DNA from: Bacteroidaceae bacterium
GTDB lineage: Bacteria > Bacteroidota > Bacteroidia > Bacteroidales > Bacteroidaceae
NCBI GenBank assembly: GCA_017526905.1
Contig: JAFXQT010000067.1
Coordinates: 1 to 64,000, forward strand
Direction of reading: 5' to 3'
DNA: 64,000 nt
A model generated the notes under the pieces. That model saw only the letters and a program-made list of their open reading frames with translations, had not been told where the DNA came from and made no database searches. Below, piece by piece: positions 42,005 through 51,355 of this stretch. Both the position numbers and the translations under genes were made by a program. Each line of letters starts with the position of its first letter. The first letter of the stretch is position 1.

Positions 42005-43206
42005 ACCCAACCAGTGCAATGAACGTCGCCACCACCTTTGGGCCTGAGTGGTTTGACAACGCACCCGACCGCCATGGCACCTCGTGCGTGAAATGGGACG
42101 AGATGCCGGCAGCTGACATCATACCCATGTGGGTGGCCGACCAGGATTTCCGTACGGCACCCTGTATCACCGAGGCGCTGCGTCGGCGCGTGGATCACGG
42201 TGTGTTCGGATATACCATGGTGCCACCGTCCTATTACGATGCCATCGTTCGCTGGTTCGACCACAGACACGGCTTCCAGATTCAGCGCGAATGGATCCAA
42301 TACACCATTGGCGTGGTGCCGGCACTCTCGGTAATCATCAAGGCGCTGACCCGCCCAGGCGACGGCGTGCTGATCATGACACCCGTTTACAACTGCTTCT
42401 TCTCCAGCATACGCAACAACGGCTGCCACCAGGTGGATGTGCCGTTGCTGTGGGACGAGTCGGCACATACCTACAGCATCGACTTCGAGGCCTTCGAGGC
42501 CAAGGCTGCAACACCGGAGGTCACGCTGTTCCTGTTGTGCAACCCCCACAACCCGGCCGGACGTGTGTGGACACGCCAGGAACTGCAGCGCCTGGCCGAC
42601 ATCTGCCAGCGGCACAATGTGGTGGTGGTGGCCGACGAGATACACTGCGAGTTCGTGATGCCTGGTCACCGCTTCGTGCCCTTTGCCACCATTGCGCCGG
42701 ATATGGCAGCCCGCAGCATCACTTGCAGCTCGCCATCGAAAGCCTTCAACACAGCAGGCTTGCAGATTGCCAATATCATCACTGCCAACGCCGACTGGCG
42801 GCAGAAGATAGACCGCGCCATCAACGACAATGAGGTGTGCGACGTGAATCCCTTCGGCCCTATCGCCCTGGAAGCAGCCTACAGCCCCGAGGGCGAGGCC
42901 TGGCTGAATGGGCTGAACGCCTACATAGCCGACAACTACAAGGCTCTGACCGATTTCTTTGCTGCACATCTGCCACACATTCCCGTGGCACGCTTGGAGG
43001 GCACCTATCTGGTGTGGATAGACGTGCGCTGCATGCAGGTGGAAACACAGAAACTGGCCGATGAGCTGATGCAGAAACACCGCGTGTGGGTGAACCCCGG
43101 CGAGATGTACGGCGCTAAGGGGTTCCTGCGCATCAACATAGCCTGCCCACGGGCGCGGATGCTTGAGGGGCTCGCCAGGCTGGCCGGCGGACTGCAGGGC
43201 AAATAA
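42001..43206 (+). CDS. MalY/PatB-family PLP aminotransferase / cystathionine beta-lyase
   Basis: The product is 401 aa. A fold-type I PLP enzyme is recognised by IPMWVADQDFRTAP, PVYNCFFSSIRNNG, LLCNPHNPAGRVWT, VVADEIHCEFVMPGH and the Schiff-base lysine motif SPSKAFNTAG. MalY/PatB proteins cleave cystathionine and similar thioethers to pyruvate, ammonia and a thiol. The Met at 42001 overlaps the DUF3737 stop in an ATGA; the frame is open back to 41974, but the coupled start is preferred. Confidence 0.92.
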   Translation: MNPTSAMNVATTFGPEWFDNAPDRHGTSCVKWDEMPAADIIPMWVADQDFRTAPCITEALRRRVDHGVFGYTMVPPSYYDAIVRWFDHRHGFQIQREWIQYTIGVVPALSVIIKALTRPGDGVLIMTPVYNCFFSSIRNNGCHQVDVPLLWDESAHTYSIDFEAFEAKAATPEVTLFLLCNPHNPAGRVWTRQELQRLADICQRHNVVVVADEIHCEFVMPGHRFVPFATIAPDMAARSITCSSPSKAFNTAGLQIANIITANADWRQKIDRAINDNEVCDVNPFGPIALEAAYSPEGEAWLNGLNAYIADNYKALTDFFAAHLPHIPVARLEGTYLVWIDVRCMQVETQKLADELMQKHRVWVNPGEMYGAKGFLRINIACPRARMLEGLARLAGGLQGK

Positions 43207-43232
43207 TAACACAAAAACTTTTCGGCAAAAAG

Positions 43233-43265
43233 TTTGGAAAGAACTGGATGCTGATGTAACTTTGC
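43233..43265 (+). promoter_or_regulatory. complete Bacteroidetes promoter of the acidic-tail protein gene
   Basis: TTTG (43233-43236), 20-bp spacer, TAACTTTGC (43257-43265), 26 bp before the start. Confidence 0.8.
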
Positions 43266-43290
43266 ACCCACAATCTACACCTTATTATAT

Positions 43291-44076
43291 ATGAGTCAAC
43301 AAAAAGAAGAAACATTAGAGTATATTCTCGACCTGAACTCGAACAACGTGTGGCAGGTAGCTCCCGACGTGATTGCCACTCTTTGGGAGAACGAGAAGAA
43401 GGTGGACGGCTTCCAGCAGAGCGAAGAGAAACTGCTGAACATTATCCGCCTGGCCTACGAGGTGGTACATTTCGATCCGGAGAACGAGCGCGAAGCCGCC
43501 AAATACCCAGAAACGGAATGGACTATCTTTACACGTATGGACCCCAAGAAGGGGGCGGTAGCTATACGCAAGCGTGCCATCCGCCAACTGACCGACCTCA
43601 GCTATGAGAATGTGAAGCACATCTCGGCAGCAACACTGCTCGAACTGATCGACCGGAATTTCGGCGGCGGATGGGACAGCGTGTCGCTCACCATCAAGGA
43701 CATCATCGAGAGTGCTTTCGATATATCCACCACCACGCTGCCCGCCTCGCGTATTCACACCCCTGGGGGAACCTTGCAGAAAAAGGTCGCCGACGGCTAT
43801 GAAGTGCTGGAGGTGCAGAAAGGTAGCTGGGTGGAGGCTATCTTTGCCAAGAAGAAGGCGCCGGCCGTGAAGCTGCGCTTCATCAGCGAGCCTGAATACG
43901 ATGAGGACGGCAACCGTCTGCAAGTGCCCGACGATGAGGAGGACGAGCACGACGAGGACGAGGACGTACAGCCCGTGGAGGACGATGAGACCTTCTACAG
44001 CAGTTTCGCCCCGGAAGCCGAAGTGAAGGACGACGATGACGATGACACCGCCGGCCTGTCGGTGCTGGAATCCTAA
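43291..44076 (+). CDS. conserved protein of unknown function with acidic C-terminal tail
   Basis: The product is 261 aa, cytoplasmic, with no signal or membrane segment. The first 200 residues are mixed alpha/beta (MSQQKEETLEYILDLNSNN, ISAATLLELIDRNFGGGW). The last 60 residues contain long Asp/Glu runs (DDEEDEHDEDEDVQPVEDDE and DDDDDD). I do not recognise the family. Acidic tails of this kind occur in proteins that bind basic partners, for example ribosomal proteins or nucleic-acid-binding proteins; this is inference. It has its own strong promoter and is followed closely by the symporter gene. Confidence 0.8.
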   Translation: MSQQKEETLEYILDLNSNNVWQVAPDVIATLWENEKKVDGFQQSEEKLLNIIRLAYEVVHFDPENEREAAKYPETEWTIFTRMDPKKGAVAIRKRAIRQLTDLSYENVKHISAATLLELIDRNFGGGWDSVSLTIKDIIESAFDISTTTLPASRIHTPGGTLQKKVADGYEVLEVQKGSWVEAIFAKKKAPAVKLRFISEPEYDEDGNRLQVPDDEEDEHDEDEDVQPVEDDETFYSSFAPEAEVKDDDDDDTAGLSVLES

Positions 44077-44103
44077 TGCCAATAACCGGAAACGACGGAT
44101 GCA

Positions 44104-45531
44104 ATGTGGGTAATCCTGATTGTTGCAGCCTATTTTCTGCTGCTGATGGCTGTGGCCAGACTGACAGCGGGAAAGGCTGATAACCATACATTCTTTCGAG
44201 GAGAGCGGCGGTCACCCTGGTGGGCCGTCGCTTTCGGCATGTTGGGTGCTTCCATGTCCGGCGTGACGTTTGTCAGTGTGCCCGGCATGGTCGTTGGTGC
44301 ACAGATGACCTACCTGCAGATGTGCCTTGGCTTCCTGCCCGGCTACCTGCTGGTGGCTTTTGTGCTGCTGCCATTGTACTACCGGATGAATCTGACCAGT
44401 ATCTACACCTATCTGGCCCACCGCTTCGATGCCACGTCCTACACCACTGGTGCCGCCTTCTTCCTGCTGAGCAAGATGGCGGGTGCATCCGTTCGCCTGT
44501 ATCTGGTGTGCCTGATCCTGCAGACGGTGGTGTTTGCCCAATGGCATGTTCCCTTTGCGCTCTCGGCCACCCTGCTGTTGGTGCTGATCTGGTGCTATAC
44601 ACAGCGAGGCGGCATACGCACCATCGTGTGGACCGACTGCGTGCAGACCTTGGTGATGCTGGCTGCGTTGGTCCTGATCATACGTGCCGTGCTGGCAGCC
44701 CAGGGGTGGGGGATGGGTGAGGCTGTGCATGCCATCGGCCAAAGTCCCCTCTCACGTGTTGCAGAGTGGGACATGGCCTCGCCACGCTACTTTTGGAAAC
44801 AGTTCCTCAGTGGAATCTTCATTGTGATAGTGATGACAGGCCTGGATCAGGATATGATGCAGAAGAACCTGACGTGCCGCACCCTGCGTCAGGCACAGTT
44901 GAACATGGTGGTGAACGGTACCCTGTACCTGCCCGCCAACCTGCTGTTCCTGTGTCTGGGCGTGCTGCTGGTACTCTTTGCTGGGCAGCATGGTATCAGC
45001 TTGCCGGCACGCAGCGACGAGATGCTGCCTTTCCTCTGCTCGGGCGGTTACCTGGGGCAGACAGCCTTGGTCTGCTTCACGGTGGGCATCGTGGCTGCGG
45101 CCTTCTCTTCGGCCGACTCGGCTTATACCGCCCTGACTACCTCCATGTGCGTGGATATACTGAAACGGCCCGACGACCAGCGTCTGCGCCGGCGTGTGCA
45201 CGTGGGCATCATGCTGTTGTCGCTGTTGTTCATCATCTTGTTCGATGTGCTGAACCAAACCAGTGTCATTGATGCCGTTTACCAAATAGCATCCTATACC
45301 TATGGCCCGCTGTTGGGACTCTTCGCCTTCGGCATGTTCACAAACCGACAGCCGCGCCGGGCCTTTGTGCCCTATATCTGCCTGGCAGCCCCCTTGACTT
45401 GCTGGCTGTTGTCGGTGGTAACGGCACGTGCGTGGGAGTATCACTTTGGCTACGAACTGCTCATGCTCAACGGCCTGCTGGTGTTCGCAGGCCTTTGGCT
45501 AAGTGCTGCTGGGAAGAAAAAAGTTAGCTGA
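44104..45531 (+). CDS. sodium:solute symporter (SSS family)
   Basis: The product is 475 aa with about thirteen membrane segments. The SSS signature blocks are FFRGERRSPWWAVAFGMLGA with SGVTFVSVPG, the YTYLAHRFDA segment and the SSADSAYTALTT sodium-site region near residue 340. It moves a small organic solute with Na+; the substrate cannot be told. The gene begins 27 bp after the acidic-tail gene and ends just before the map promoter. Confidence 0.92.
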   Translation: MWVILIVAAYFLLLMAVARLTAGKADNHTFFRGERRSPWWAVAFGMLGASMSGVTFVSVPGMVVGAQMTYLQMCLGFLPGYLLVAFVLLPLYYRMNLTSIYTYLAHRFDATSYTTGAAFFLLSKMAGASVRLYLVCLILQTVVFAQWHVPFALSATLLLVLIWCYTQRGGIRTIVWTDCVQTLVMLAALVLIIRAVLAAQGWGMGEAVHAIGQSPLSRVAEWDMASPRYFWKQFLSGIFIVIVMTGLDQDMMQKNLTCRTLRQAQLNMVVNGTLYLPANLLFLCLGVLLVLFAGQHGISLPARSDEMLPFLCSGGYLGQTALVCFTVGIVAAAFSSADSAYTALTTSMCVDILKRPDDQRLRRRVHVGIMLLSLLFIILFDVLNQTSVIDAVYQIASYTYGPLLGLFAFGMFTNRQPRRAFVPYICLAAPLTCWLLSVVTARAWEYHFGYELLMLNGLLVFAGLWLSAAGKKKVS

Positions 45532-45558
45532 TTCTGGTCCGTTGTGCCATAAAAGTAG

Positions 45559-45567
45559 TACCTTTGC
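45559..45567 (+). promoter_or_regulatory. -7 promoter element of map
   Basis: TACCTTTGC 18 bp before the start codon; no good TTTG at the expected -33 position. Confidence 0.5.
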
Positions 45568-45585
45568 GGCCGAATTGCAAGAGAC

Positions 45586-46449
45586 ATGAATAAACGAAAG
45601 AAATGGAACTGGTCTCTCCCTGAGAACGGAGAACCGACGGAGATGGACCGCATCATACTGGCTGCGCAGGAACGTGGCAAGCTGGTGCCTTCGCGAAACC
45701 TCATCAAAACACCCGAACAAATTGAGGGAATACGCCGGGCCGGTGTAGTGAACACCGGCATCCTGGATATGCTTACCGATAAGATTCATGCAGGTATGAC
45801 CACGTTGGAGATTGACGACATGGTGGCGAAATACACAGCCGACCATGGTGCCATATCGGCCTGCCTGGGATATGAGGGCTTCCCGAAATCGTGCTGTACC
45901 AGTGTGAACGAGGTGGTTTGTCACGGCATACCCAATGACTGGGAAGTGCTGGAGGATGGTGACATCATCAATGTGGACTGCACCACTATCCTGGATGGCT
46001 ACTATGCCGATGCATCGCGCATGTATATCGTGGGCGGAAAGACAGATGCACGCCGGCAGAAACTGGTAGATGTGGCCTGGGAATGCCTGAAGATAGGGCA
46101 GGAGGTGTGCTCCAAACCCTATGTCTATGTGGGCGACATAGGAAATGCCATCCAGAAGCATGCCCACAAGAACGGCTTCTCGGTGGTGCGGGATCTGGCC
46201 GGACACGGCGTAGGACTGGAATTTCACGAAGAGCCTGACGTGGACCACTACGGACACAAGGGTACAGGCATGTTGCTGGTTCCCGGTATGGTGTTCACTA
46301 TTGAACCGATGATTAACATGGGTACATGGGAGGTGTTCTGCGATGAGGACGACGGTTGGACCATCGTGACCGAGGACGAGATGCCAAGTGCACAGTGGGA
46401 ACACACCTTTGTGATGACCGAGCACGGAGTGGAGGTGCTGACCCATTGA
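45586..46449 (+). CDS. map: methionine aminopeptidase, type I
   Basis: The product (287 aa) removes the N-terminal Met from nascent proteins. The pita-bread fold is recognised by KTPEQIEGIRRAG, SVNEVVCHGIPN (His), INVDCTTILDGYYADASR (metal Asp), LAGHGVGLEFHEEP (metal His) and VFTIEPM (metal Glu). About 40 extra N-terminal residues (MNKRKKWNWSLPENGEPTEM) precede the catalytic core and are rich in charged residues; they may touch the ribosome (inference). Confidence 0.96.
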   Translation: MNKRKKWNWSLPENGEPTEMDRIILAAQERGKLVPSRNLIKTPEQIEGIRRAGVVNTGILDMLTDKIHAGMTTLEIDDMVAKYTADHGAISACLGYEGFPKSCCTSVNEVVCHGIPNDWEVLEDGDIINVDCTTILDGYYADASRMYIVGGKTDARRQKLVDVAWECLKIGQEVCSKPYVYVGDIGNAIQKHAHKNGFSVVRDLAGHGVGLEFHEEPDVDHYGHKGTGMLLVPGMVFTIEPMINMGTWEVFCDEDDGWTIVTEDEMPSAQWEHTFVMTEHGVEVLTH

Positions 46450-46562
46450 GCAGTAAGCCCGGCTGCCATTGTTTGCAAGACTGCAGTGGCTGCAGGGCGG
46501 GGTAGAATACCTGTCAGATAAAAGCATATAAAGAATAGCATCTAAATATATAAAAGCAGATA

Positions 46563-47684
46563 ATGAAGGATTTATCCAGTCAAACATATTCGGTTGCCTC
46601 ATCCCCCCGGGACAATATGGAGACAAAGCCAACACCAGCTGACGTTAAGCCTGTAATCATCTTGGGCATAGAATCCTCCTGCGATGACACTTCCGCGGCA
46701 GTGCTGCGCGATGGTGTGCTGCTGAGCAACGTCACAGCCTCGCAGAAAGTGCATGAGGCCTATGGCGGGGTGGTGCCCGAATTGGCATCCCGTGCACATC
46801 AGCAGAATATAGTGCCCGTGGTGGATATGGCTCTGAAACAAGCCGGAGTTGCAAAGGAGGAACTGAGTGCCATCGCCTTCACGCGTGGCCCGGGACTGAT
46901 GGGCTCTTTGCTGGTGGGGGGGAGCTTTGCCAAAGGCCTGGCTGCTTCGCTCGGCATCCCGATGATCGATGTGAACCACTTGCAGGGGCATGTGCTGGCA
47001 CATTTCATCAAAGAGAAGCCCAGCCCTGACTCCACAACCGAGTCTGCCATCCCTCCTTTCCCCTTCCTCTGCTTACTGGTGAGTGGCGGCAATTCGCAAA
47101 TTGTACTAGTGAAGGCCTACAACGACATGCAGATTATCGGACAGACGATCGACGATGCCGCAGGAGAAGCCATAGACAAATGCTCCAAGGTGATGGGATT
47201 AGGCTACCCCGGTGGCCCTATTATTGACAGGTTGGCAAGGCTGGGCAATCCAAAAGCCTACCAGTTTGCCGAGCCGCATATCCCAGGCTATGACTATAGC
47301 TTCAGTGGCCTGAAAACCTCCTTCCTGTACAACCTGCGCGACTGGCTCAAGGAAGACCCGGACTTCATCGAGCACCACAAGGAGGATCTGGCAGCTTCGC
47401 TCGAATACACTGTGGTGGACATCCTGATGAAGAAACTGAGGCTGGCCGCCCGTGATCTCAAAATACGTCATGTCGCTGTGGCTGGGGGCGTGTCGGCCAA
47501 TACGGGGCTGCGCGAGGCCTTCCGGGAACATGCAAAACGCTATCACTGGCATATTTACATCCCCAAATTCTCCTTTACGACAGACAATGCCGCCATGATA
47601 GCTATGGTAGGCACATTCAAGTATAAAGATAAGGATTTCTGCCCGATGGATGCTCCAGCATACAGTCGGGTGACGATAAAGTAA
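46563..47684 (+). CDS. tsaD: tRNA N6-threonylcarbamoyladenosine synthase subunit TsaD
   Basis: The product (373 aa) transfers the threonylcarbamoyl group to A37 of ANN-decoding tRNAs together with TsaB and TsaE. ASKHA-fold motifs are ILGIESSCDDTSAAVL, PELASRAHQQNI (metal His), NHLQGHVLAHF, LVSGGNSQIV, DDAAGEAIDKCSKVMGLGYP and VAGGVSANTGLR. The residues before ILGIESS are longer than usual; Met at 46617 would give 355 aa and is a fair alternative start. Confidence 0.95.
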   Translation: MKDLSSQTYSVASSPRDNMETKPTPADVKPVIILGIESSCDDTSAAVLRDGVLLSNVTASQKVHEAYGGVVPELASRAHQQNIVPVVDMALKQAGVAKEELSAIAFTRGPGLMGSLLVGGSFAKGLAASLGIPMIDVNHLQGHVLAHFIKEKPSPDSTTESAIPPFPFLCLLVSGGNSQIVLVKAYNDMQIIGQTIDDAAGEAIDKCSKVMGLGYPGGPIIDRLARLGNPKAYQFAEPHIPGYDYSFSGLKTSFLYNLRDWLKEDPDFIEHHKEDLAASLEYTVVDILMKKLRLAARDLKIRHVAVAGGVSANTGLREAFREHAKRYHWHIYIPKFSFTTDNAAMIAMVGTFKYKDKDFCPMDAPAYSRVTIK

Positions 47685-47690
47685 ACGGTT

Positions 47691-48203
47691 ATGAATATCC
47701 AAATCAAGGTGTTAAGCCGAGAAATCGGCGAGTATCTATGGCGCGGGAGTGCGACGTTAAGCACCGCCGAGAGTTGCACCGCAGGCGGTATTTCGGCAGC
47801 CATTACAACAATCCCCGGGTCCTCATCCTATTTCCGGGGCGGCATCGTAGCTTATACCGACGACGTAAAAGCCCAATGGTTGGGCGTGCCGACTGAGCTG
47901 CTGACAGATAAAGGTGCCGTGAGCGAGGAAGTGGCTGTGAGCATGGCACAAGGGGTGCGCGAGAAACTGGGCACCGATTATTCCATTGCCATTACGGGCT
48001 ATGCAGGCCCGGGTGGAGGGCCTGAAGCTCCTGTCGGAACAATCTGGATTGCGATTGGTACCCCGAACGACATACAGACTCGTCAACTCACAGGTGATGA
48101 GGGTCGCGAAACCAATCTCGTCAAGGCCACATTGATGGCGTTAGAAATGCTTAAAGCACGCCTGCAGGTGGATTTCCCGCTTGAAGAGACAGACGAAGAA
48201 TGA
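47691..48203 (+). CDS. pncC: nicotinamide-nucleotide amidohydrolase (CinA C-terminal domain family)
   Basis: The product is 170 aa, a stand-alone CinA C-terminal domain that deamidates NMN to NaMN in pyridine nucleotide recycling. Motifs are STAESCTAGGISAAIT, SSYFRGGIVAYTDDVK, GAVSEEVAVSMAQGVR and AITGYAGPGGG. It starts 6 bp after the tsaD stop, so the two are cotranscribed. Confidence 0.93.
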   Translation: MNIQIKVLSREIGEYLWRGSATLSTAESCTAGGISAAITTIPGSSSYFRGGIVAYTDDVKAQWLGVPTELLTDKGAVSEEVAVSMAQGVREKLGTDYSIAITGYAGPGGGPEAPVGTIWIAIGTPNDIQTRQLTGDEGRETNLVKATLMALEMLKARLQVDFPLEETDEE

Positions 48204-48229
48204 AAAAAAGTGATTTTTTCTTCCTTTCC

Positions 48230-48262
48230 TTTGCATAAATGCGAATTTTGCACTACCTTTGC
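48230..48262 (+). promoter_or_regulatory. complete Bacteroidetes promoter of the rpmB-rpmG-DUF4295 operon
   Basis: TTTG (48230-48233), 20-bp spacer, TACCTTTGC (48254-48262), about 50 bp before rpmB. Confidence 0.85.
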
Positions 48263-48313
48263 GCCCTGTTTGGAAGAAGTAATTTTTGAAAGTTACAAAA
48301 GAACAAGATCGAA

Positions 48314-48574
48314 ATGTCTAAGATTTGTCAAATCACAGGAAAACGTGCGATGCGTGGTTGCAACGTGTCACACTCAAAGCGTCACACCAAGCGTGTATTC
48401 GATGTGAACCTGTTCACTAAGAAGTTCTACTACGTGGAGGAGGACTGCTGGATTAGTCTCAACATCTCTGCTGCTGGCCTGCGGATGATCAACAAGGTCG
48501 GACTGGATGCTGCGCTCAAACAAGCAGTAGCCGCTGGCTATTGTAATCCAAAGGACATCAGAATTATCGGTTAA
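48314..48574 (+). CDS. rpmB: 50S ribosomal protein bL28
   Basis: The product is 86 aa. It starts [20 protein letters not shown] and has the basic [17 protein letters not shown] segment typical of L28. It is the first gene of a three-gene ribosomal operon behind a strong promoter. Confidence 0.97.
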   Translation: MSKICQITGKRAMRGCNVSHSKRHTKRVFDVNLFTKKFYYVEEDCWISLNISAAGLRMINKVGLDAALKQAVAAGYCNPKDIRIIG

Positions 48575-48592
48575 ACGAAAGGAAACATCACC

Positions 48593-48781
48593 ATGGCAAA
48601 GAAAGCTAAAGGCAACAGAGTCCAGGTTATCCTGGAGTGCACCGAGATGAAAGAGAGCGGACTTCCTGGCACTTCCCGCTACATCACAACAAAGAACAGA
48701 AAGAACACCCCTGAGCGTCTGGAGTTGAAGAAGTACAATCCGATCCTCAAGCGCATGACCGTTCACAAGGAAATCAAGTAA
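48593..48781 (+). CDS. rpmG: 50S ribosomal protein bL33
   Basis: The product is 62 aa. [18 protein letters not shown] with [20 protein letters not shown] is the L33 pattern. It lacks the paired zinc cysteines, so it is the zinc-independent form. It lies between rpmB and the DUF4295 gene. Confidence 0.97.
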   Translation: MAKKAKGNRVQVILECTEMKESGLPGTSRYITTKNRKNTPERLELKKYNPILKRMTVHKEIK

Positions 48782-48793
48782 TACACTCGCACT

Positions 48794-48949
48794 ATGGCAA
48801 AAAAAACAGTCGCTACCCTGCAAACGGGCAAGACCGATGGCCGCAGCTACAGCAAGGTCATCAAGATGGTCAAGAACGCCAATGGCAACTATTGCTTCGA
48901 CGAGAAGATGGTTCCCAATGAGGCTGTTCAGGACTTCTTCAAGAATTGA
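48794..48949 (+). CDS. DUF4295-family small ribosome-associated protein
   Basis: Direct translation gives 51 aa: MAKKTVATLQTGKTDG, then RSYSKVIKMVKN and a C-terminal NEAVQDFFKN. This small basic protein is specific to Bacteroidetes and always sits beside L28 and L33. From memory, a protein of this type was seen bound to the large subunit in a Flavobacterium ribosome structure; I cannot check this here. It is 13 bp after rpmG and directly followed by a terminator. Confidence 0.92.
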   Translation: MAKKTVATLQTGKTDGRSYSKVIKMVKNANGNYCFDEKMVPNEAVQDFFKN

Positions 48950-48985
48950 TCGAAAGAGTTAACTTTCAAAAATATCACATGGATG

Positions 48986-49024
48986 CTCCCCACGATTGCG
49001 TTGGCAATGGTGGGGAGTTTGATT
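48986..49024 (+). terminator. intrinsic terminator of the ribosomal operon
   Basis: An 8-bp stem CTCCCCAC/GTGGGGAG (48986-48993 with 49010-49017) is extended by ATTGC/GCAAT across one G-G mismatch, with a four-base loop. A T-rich tail (TTTGATTT) follows. Confidence 0.8.
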
Positions 49025-49160
49025 TCATGCTCCCTCTGCTGAAGACTGTCGGCTCCCGAAGTGTTAACATCTTGGCCTCGTGACTTGATTTTTGTCAATA
49101 TTTATGCTGATTAACACGTTTTTAAAGCCCAGATTCATCACCAGCCTCCGATTTTAGCGC

Positions 49161-49169
49161 TATCTTTGC
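49161..49169 (+). promoter_or_regulatory. -7 promoter element of the winged-helix gene
   Basis: TATCTTTGC 69 bp upstream of the start; the -33 box is unclear. Confidence 0.5.
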
Positions 49170-49237
49170 GGAGCAAAAGAGAAACACCGCACTCTGAATG
49201 AAGGAGTGCATATTATTAACTAAAGCACTAAATAACT

Positions 49238-49438
49238 ATGTTTGAAAAAGCAGGTGAAATTGCAGGCGCTCTCTGGAATGCTCTGAATGAGAATGGTAGC
49301 CAAAATGCAAAAGACTTGAAGAAAGCTGCCAAGGTGAAGACCGACAAAGAGCTGTATCTCGGTCTCGGCTGGCTGCTCCGTGAGGACAAGCTGGTGGTTG
49401 CCGGCGACGAAAAGGAGCCCACCTTCGCACTGAAGTAA
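49238..49438 (+). CDS. small winged helix-turn-helix protein (DUF2582-like)
   Basis: The product is 66 aa. MFEKAGEIAGALWNALNENG followed by AKDLKKAAKVKTDKELYLG and a two-strand wing (KLVVAGDEKEPTFAL) gives a compact winged-helix fold. Homologues are small stand-alone proteins common in Bacteroidetes with no proven DNA target. It has its own promoter element and terminator. Confidence 0.88.
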   Translation: MFEKAGEIAGALWNALNENGSQNAKDLKKAAKVKTDKELYLGLGWLLREDKLVVAGDEKEPTFALK

Positions 49439-49464
49439 GCGCCTATCCATTGTAAGAACACACG

Positions 49465-49500
49465 CCCCTGCAAGCGCCTTGGCCTTGCAGGGGATTTTTT
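49465..49500 (+). terminator. intrinsic terminator after the winged-helix gene
   Basis: A perfect 10-bp stem CCCCTGCAAG/CTTGCAGGGG with a nine-base loop is followed by ATTTTTTG. Confidence 0.88.
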
Positions 49501-49534
49501 GTGGGTGTCTCATGCAAATATCACCTGCAATTCT

Positions 49535-49566
49535 TTTGTGAACAGATATTATTTTCGTAACTTTGC
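49535..49566 (+). promoter_or_regulatory. complete Bacteroidetes promoter of lepA
   Basis: TTTG (49535-49538), 19-bp spacer, TAACTTTGC (49558-49566). The lepA ATG begins only 5 bp after the -7 box, so the transcript may be leaderless. Confidence 0.8.
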
Positions 49567-49570
49567 CGCC

Positions 49571-51355
49571 ATGAAACACGTAAGGAACTTTTGTATCATA
49601 GCACACATCGACCATGGTAAGAGTACCTTGGCCGATCGTCTGCTGGAACGGACAAACACCATTCAGGTTACCGAAGGGCAGGTGCTGGACGATATGGACT
49701 TAGAGCGCGAACGCGGTATCACCATCAAGAGCCACGCCATCCAGATGGAATATGTGAAGAATGGTGAGCGCTATGTGCTCAACCTCATCGATACTCCGGG
49801 CCATGTTGACTTCTCTTATGAGGTAAGCCGTTCCATTGCAGCTTGCGAGGGCGCGCTACTTGTCGTAGATGCCACACAAGGGGTGCAGGCGCAGACCATC
49901 TCCAACCTTTATATGGCTATTGACCATGACCTGGAGATTATCCCGGTGGTGAACAAGTGTGATATGCCAAATGCGATGCCCGAGGAAGTAGAGGACGAGA
50001 TTGTTGATTTGCTGGGATGCAAACGCGAAGAGATCATACATGCCAGCGGAAAGACAGGGCAGGGTGTTGATGAGATACTGGATGCTGTAGTGGATCGCAT
50101 TCCAGCGCCAAAGGGCGATGAGAATGCGCCGTTGCAGGCCTTGATTTTCGACTCCGTGTTCAATTCCTTCAGGGGAATCATTGCCTATTTTAAGATTGTG
50201 AACGGGAGCATCCGAGTAGGCGATGAGGTTCAGTTCATCAATACGGGTAAGCAATATAAGGCCGATGAGATTGGAGTGTTGAAGATGGACTTGGTGCCGC
50301 GTAAGGAACTGCATTGCGGAGACGTGGGCTATATCGTAAGTGGTATCAAGACGGCAACCGAGGTGAAAGTGGGCGACACCATCACGCATGTGGCCACAGC
50401 GGGTGCAACCCAGGCCATCTCAGGTTTTGAGGAGGTGAAGCCGATGGTGTTTGCCGGCGTCTATCCAATCGAGACGGAGGATTTTGAGAACCTACGTGCT
50501 TCATTGGAGAAACTGCAACTCAACGATGCCTCCCTCACATTCCAGCCAGAATCGTCCGTGGCCTTGGGCTTTGGCTTCCGATGCGGTTTTCTCGGGTTGC
50601 TACACATGGAAATTGTGCAGGAACGCCTGGATCGCGAGTTCAATATGGATGTCATAACCACCGTGCCCAATGTAAGTTATCTGGTTTATGACAAACATGG
50701 CGAGGTGAAGGAAGTACACAACCCTGCAGGGATGCCGGATGCCACAACCATTGATCATATTGAGGAGCCCTACATCCACGCTTCCGTCATTACAACCGCT
50801 AATTATATCGGGCCTATCATGACGTTGTGTCTGGGCAAGCGCGGCGAGTTGGTCAAGCAGGACTTTATCTCCGGCAACCGTGTTGAGATTCAATTCCTGA
50901 TGCCTCTCGGCGAAATCGTGATAGACTTCTATGATAAGCTGAAGAGTATCTCAAAGGGTTATGCTTCCTTTGACTATCATCAGGCTGGCTTCCGACCCAG
51001 CAAACTCGTGAAACTGGATATCCTGCTGAATGGCGAGCCTGTTGATGCGTTGTCAACACTGACGCACGTGGACAACTCTGTGGATTTCGGGCGTCGTATG
51101 TGCGAAAAACTGAAGGAACTCTTGCCGCGACAGCAGTTTGATATAGCCATACAAGCGGCCATCGGTGCCAAAATCATAGCTCGTGAGACGGTGAAGCAGG
51201 TGCGTAAGGACGTTACAGCCAAGTGCTACGGCGGCGATGTGAGCCGAAAGCGCAAGTTGTTGGAGAAACAGAAACGAGGCAAGAAGCGGATGAAGCAGAT
51301 TGGCAACGTACAGGTGCCGCAGAAAGCCTTCCTTGCAGTGCTCAAGTTAGACTGA
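49571..51355 (+). CDS. lepA: translation elongation factor 4 (LepA)
   Basis: The product (594 aa) is a ribosome-dependent GTPase that acts on elongating or assembling ribosomes. G1 [15 protein letters not shown]3 DTPGHVDF, G4 NKCDMP and the LepA-specific C-terminal domain ([20 protein letters not shown]) are all present. The Met at 49571 was chosen because [18 protein letters not shown] is the conserved N-terminus. The open frame back to 49499 covers the promoter. Confidence 0.97.
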   Translation: MKHVRNFCIIAHIDHGKSTLADRLLERTNTIQVTEGQVLDDMDLERERGITIKSHAIQMEYVKNGERYVLNLIDTPGHVDFSYEVSRSIAACEGALLVVDATQGVQAQTISNLYMAIDHDLEIIPVVNKCDMPNAMPEEVEDEIVDLLGCKREEIIHASGKTGQGVDEILDAVVDRIPAPKGDENAPLQALIFDSVFNSFRGIIAYFKIVNGSIRVGDEVQFINTGKQYKADEIGVLKMDLVPRKELHCGDVGYIVSGIKTATEVKVGDTITHVATAGATQAISGFEEVKPMVFAGVYPIETEDFENLRASLEKLQLNDASLTFQPESSVALGFGFRCGFLGLLHMEIVQERLDREFNMDVITTVPNVSYLVYDKHGEVKEVHNPAGMPDATTIDHIEEPYIHASVITTANYIGPIMTLCLGKRGELVKQDFISGNRVEIQFLMPLGEIVIDFYDKLKSISKGYASFDYHQAGFRPSKLVKLDILLNGEPVDALSTLTHVDNSVDFGRRMCEKLKELLPRQQFDIAIQAAIGAKIIARETVKQVRKDVTAKCYGGDVSRKRKLLEKQKRGKKRMKQIGNVQVPQKAFLAVLKLD

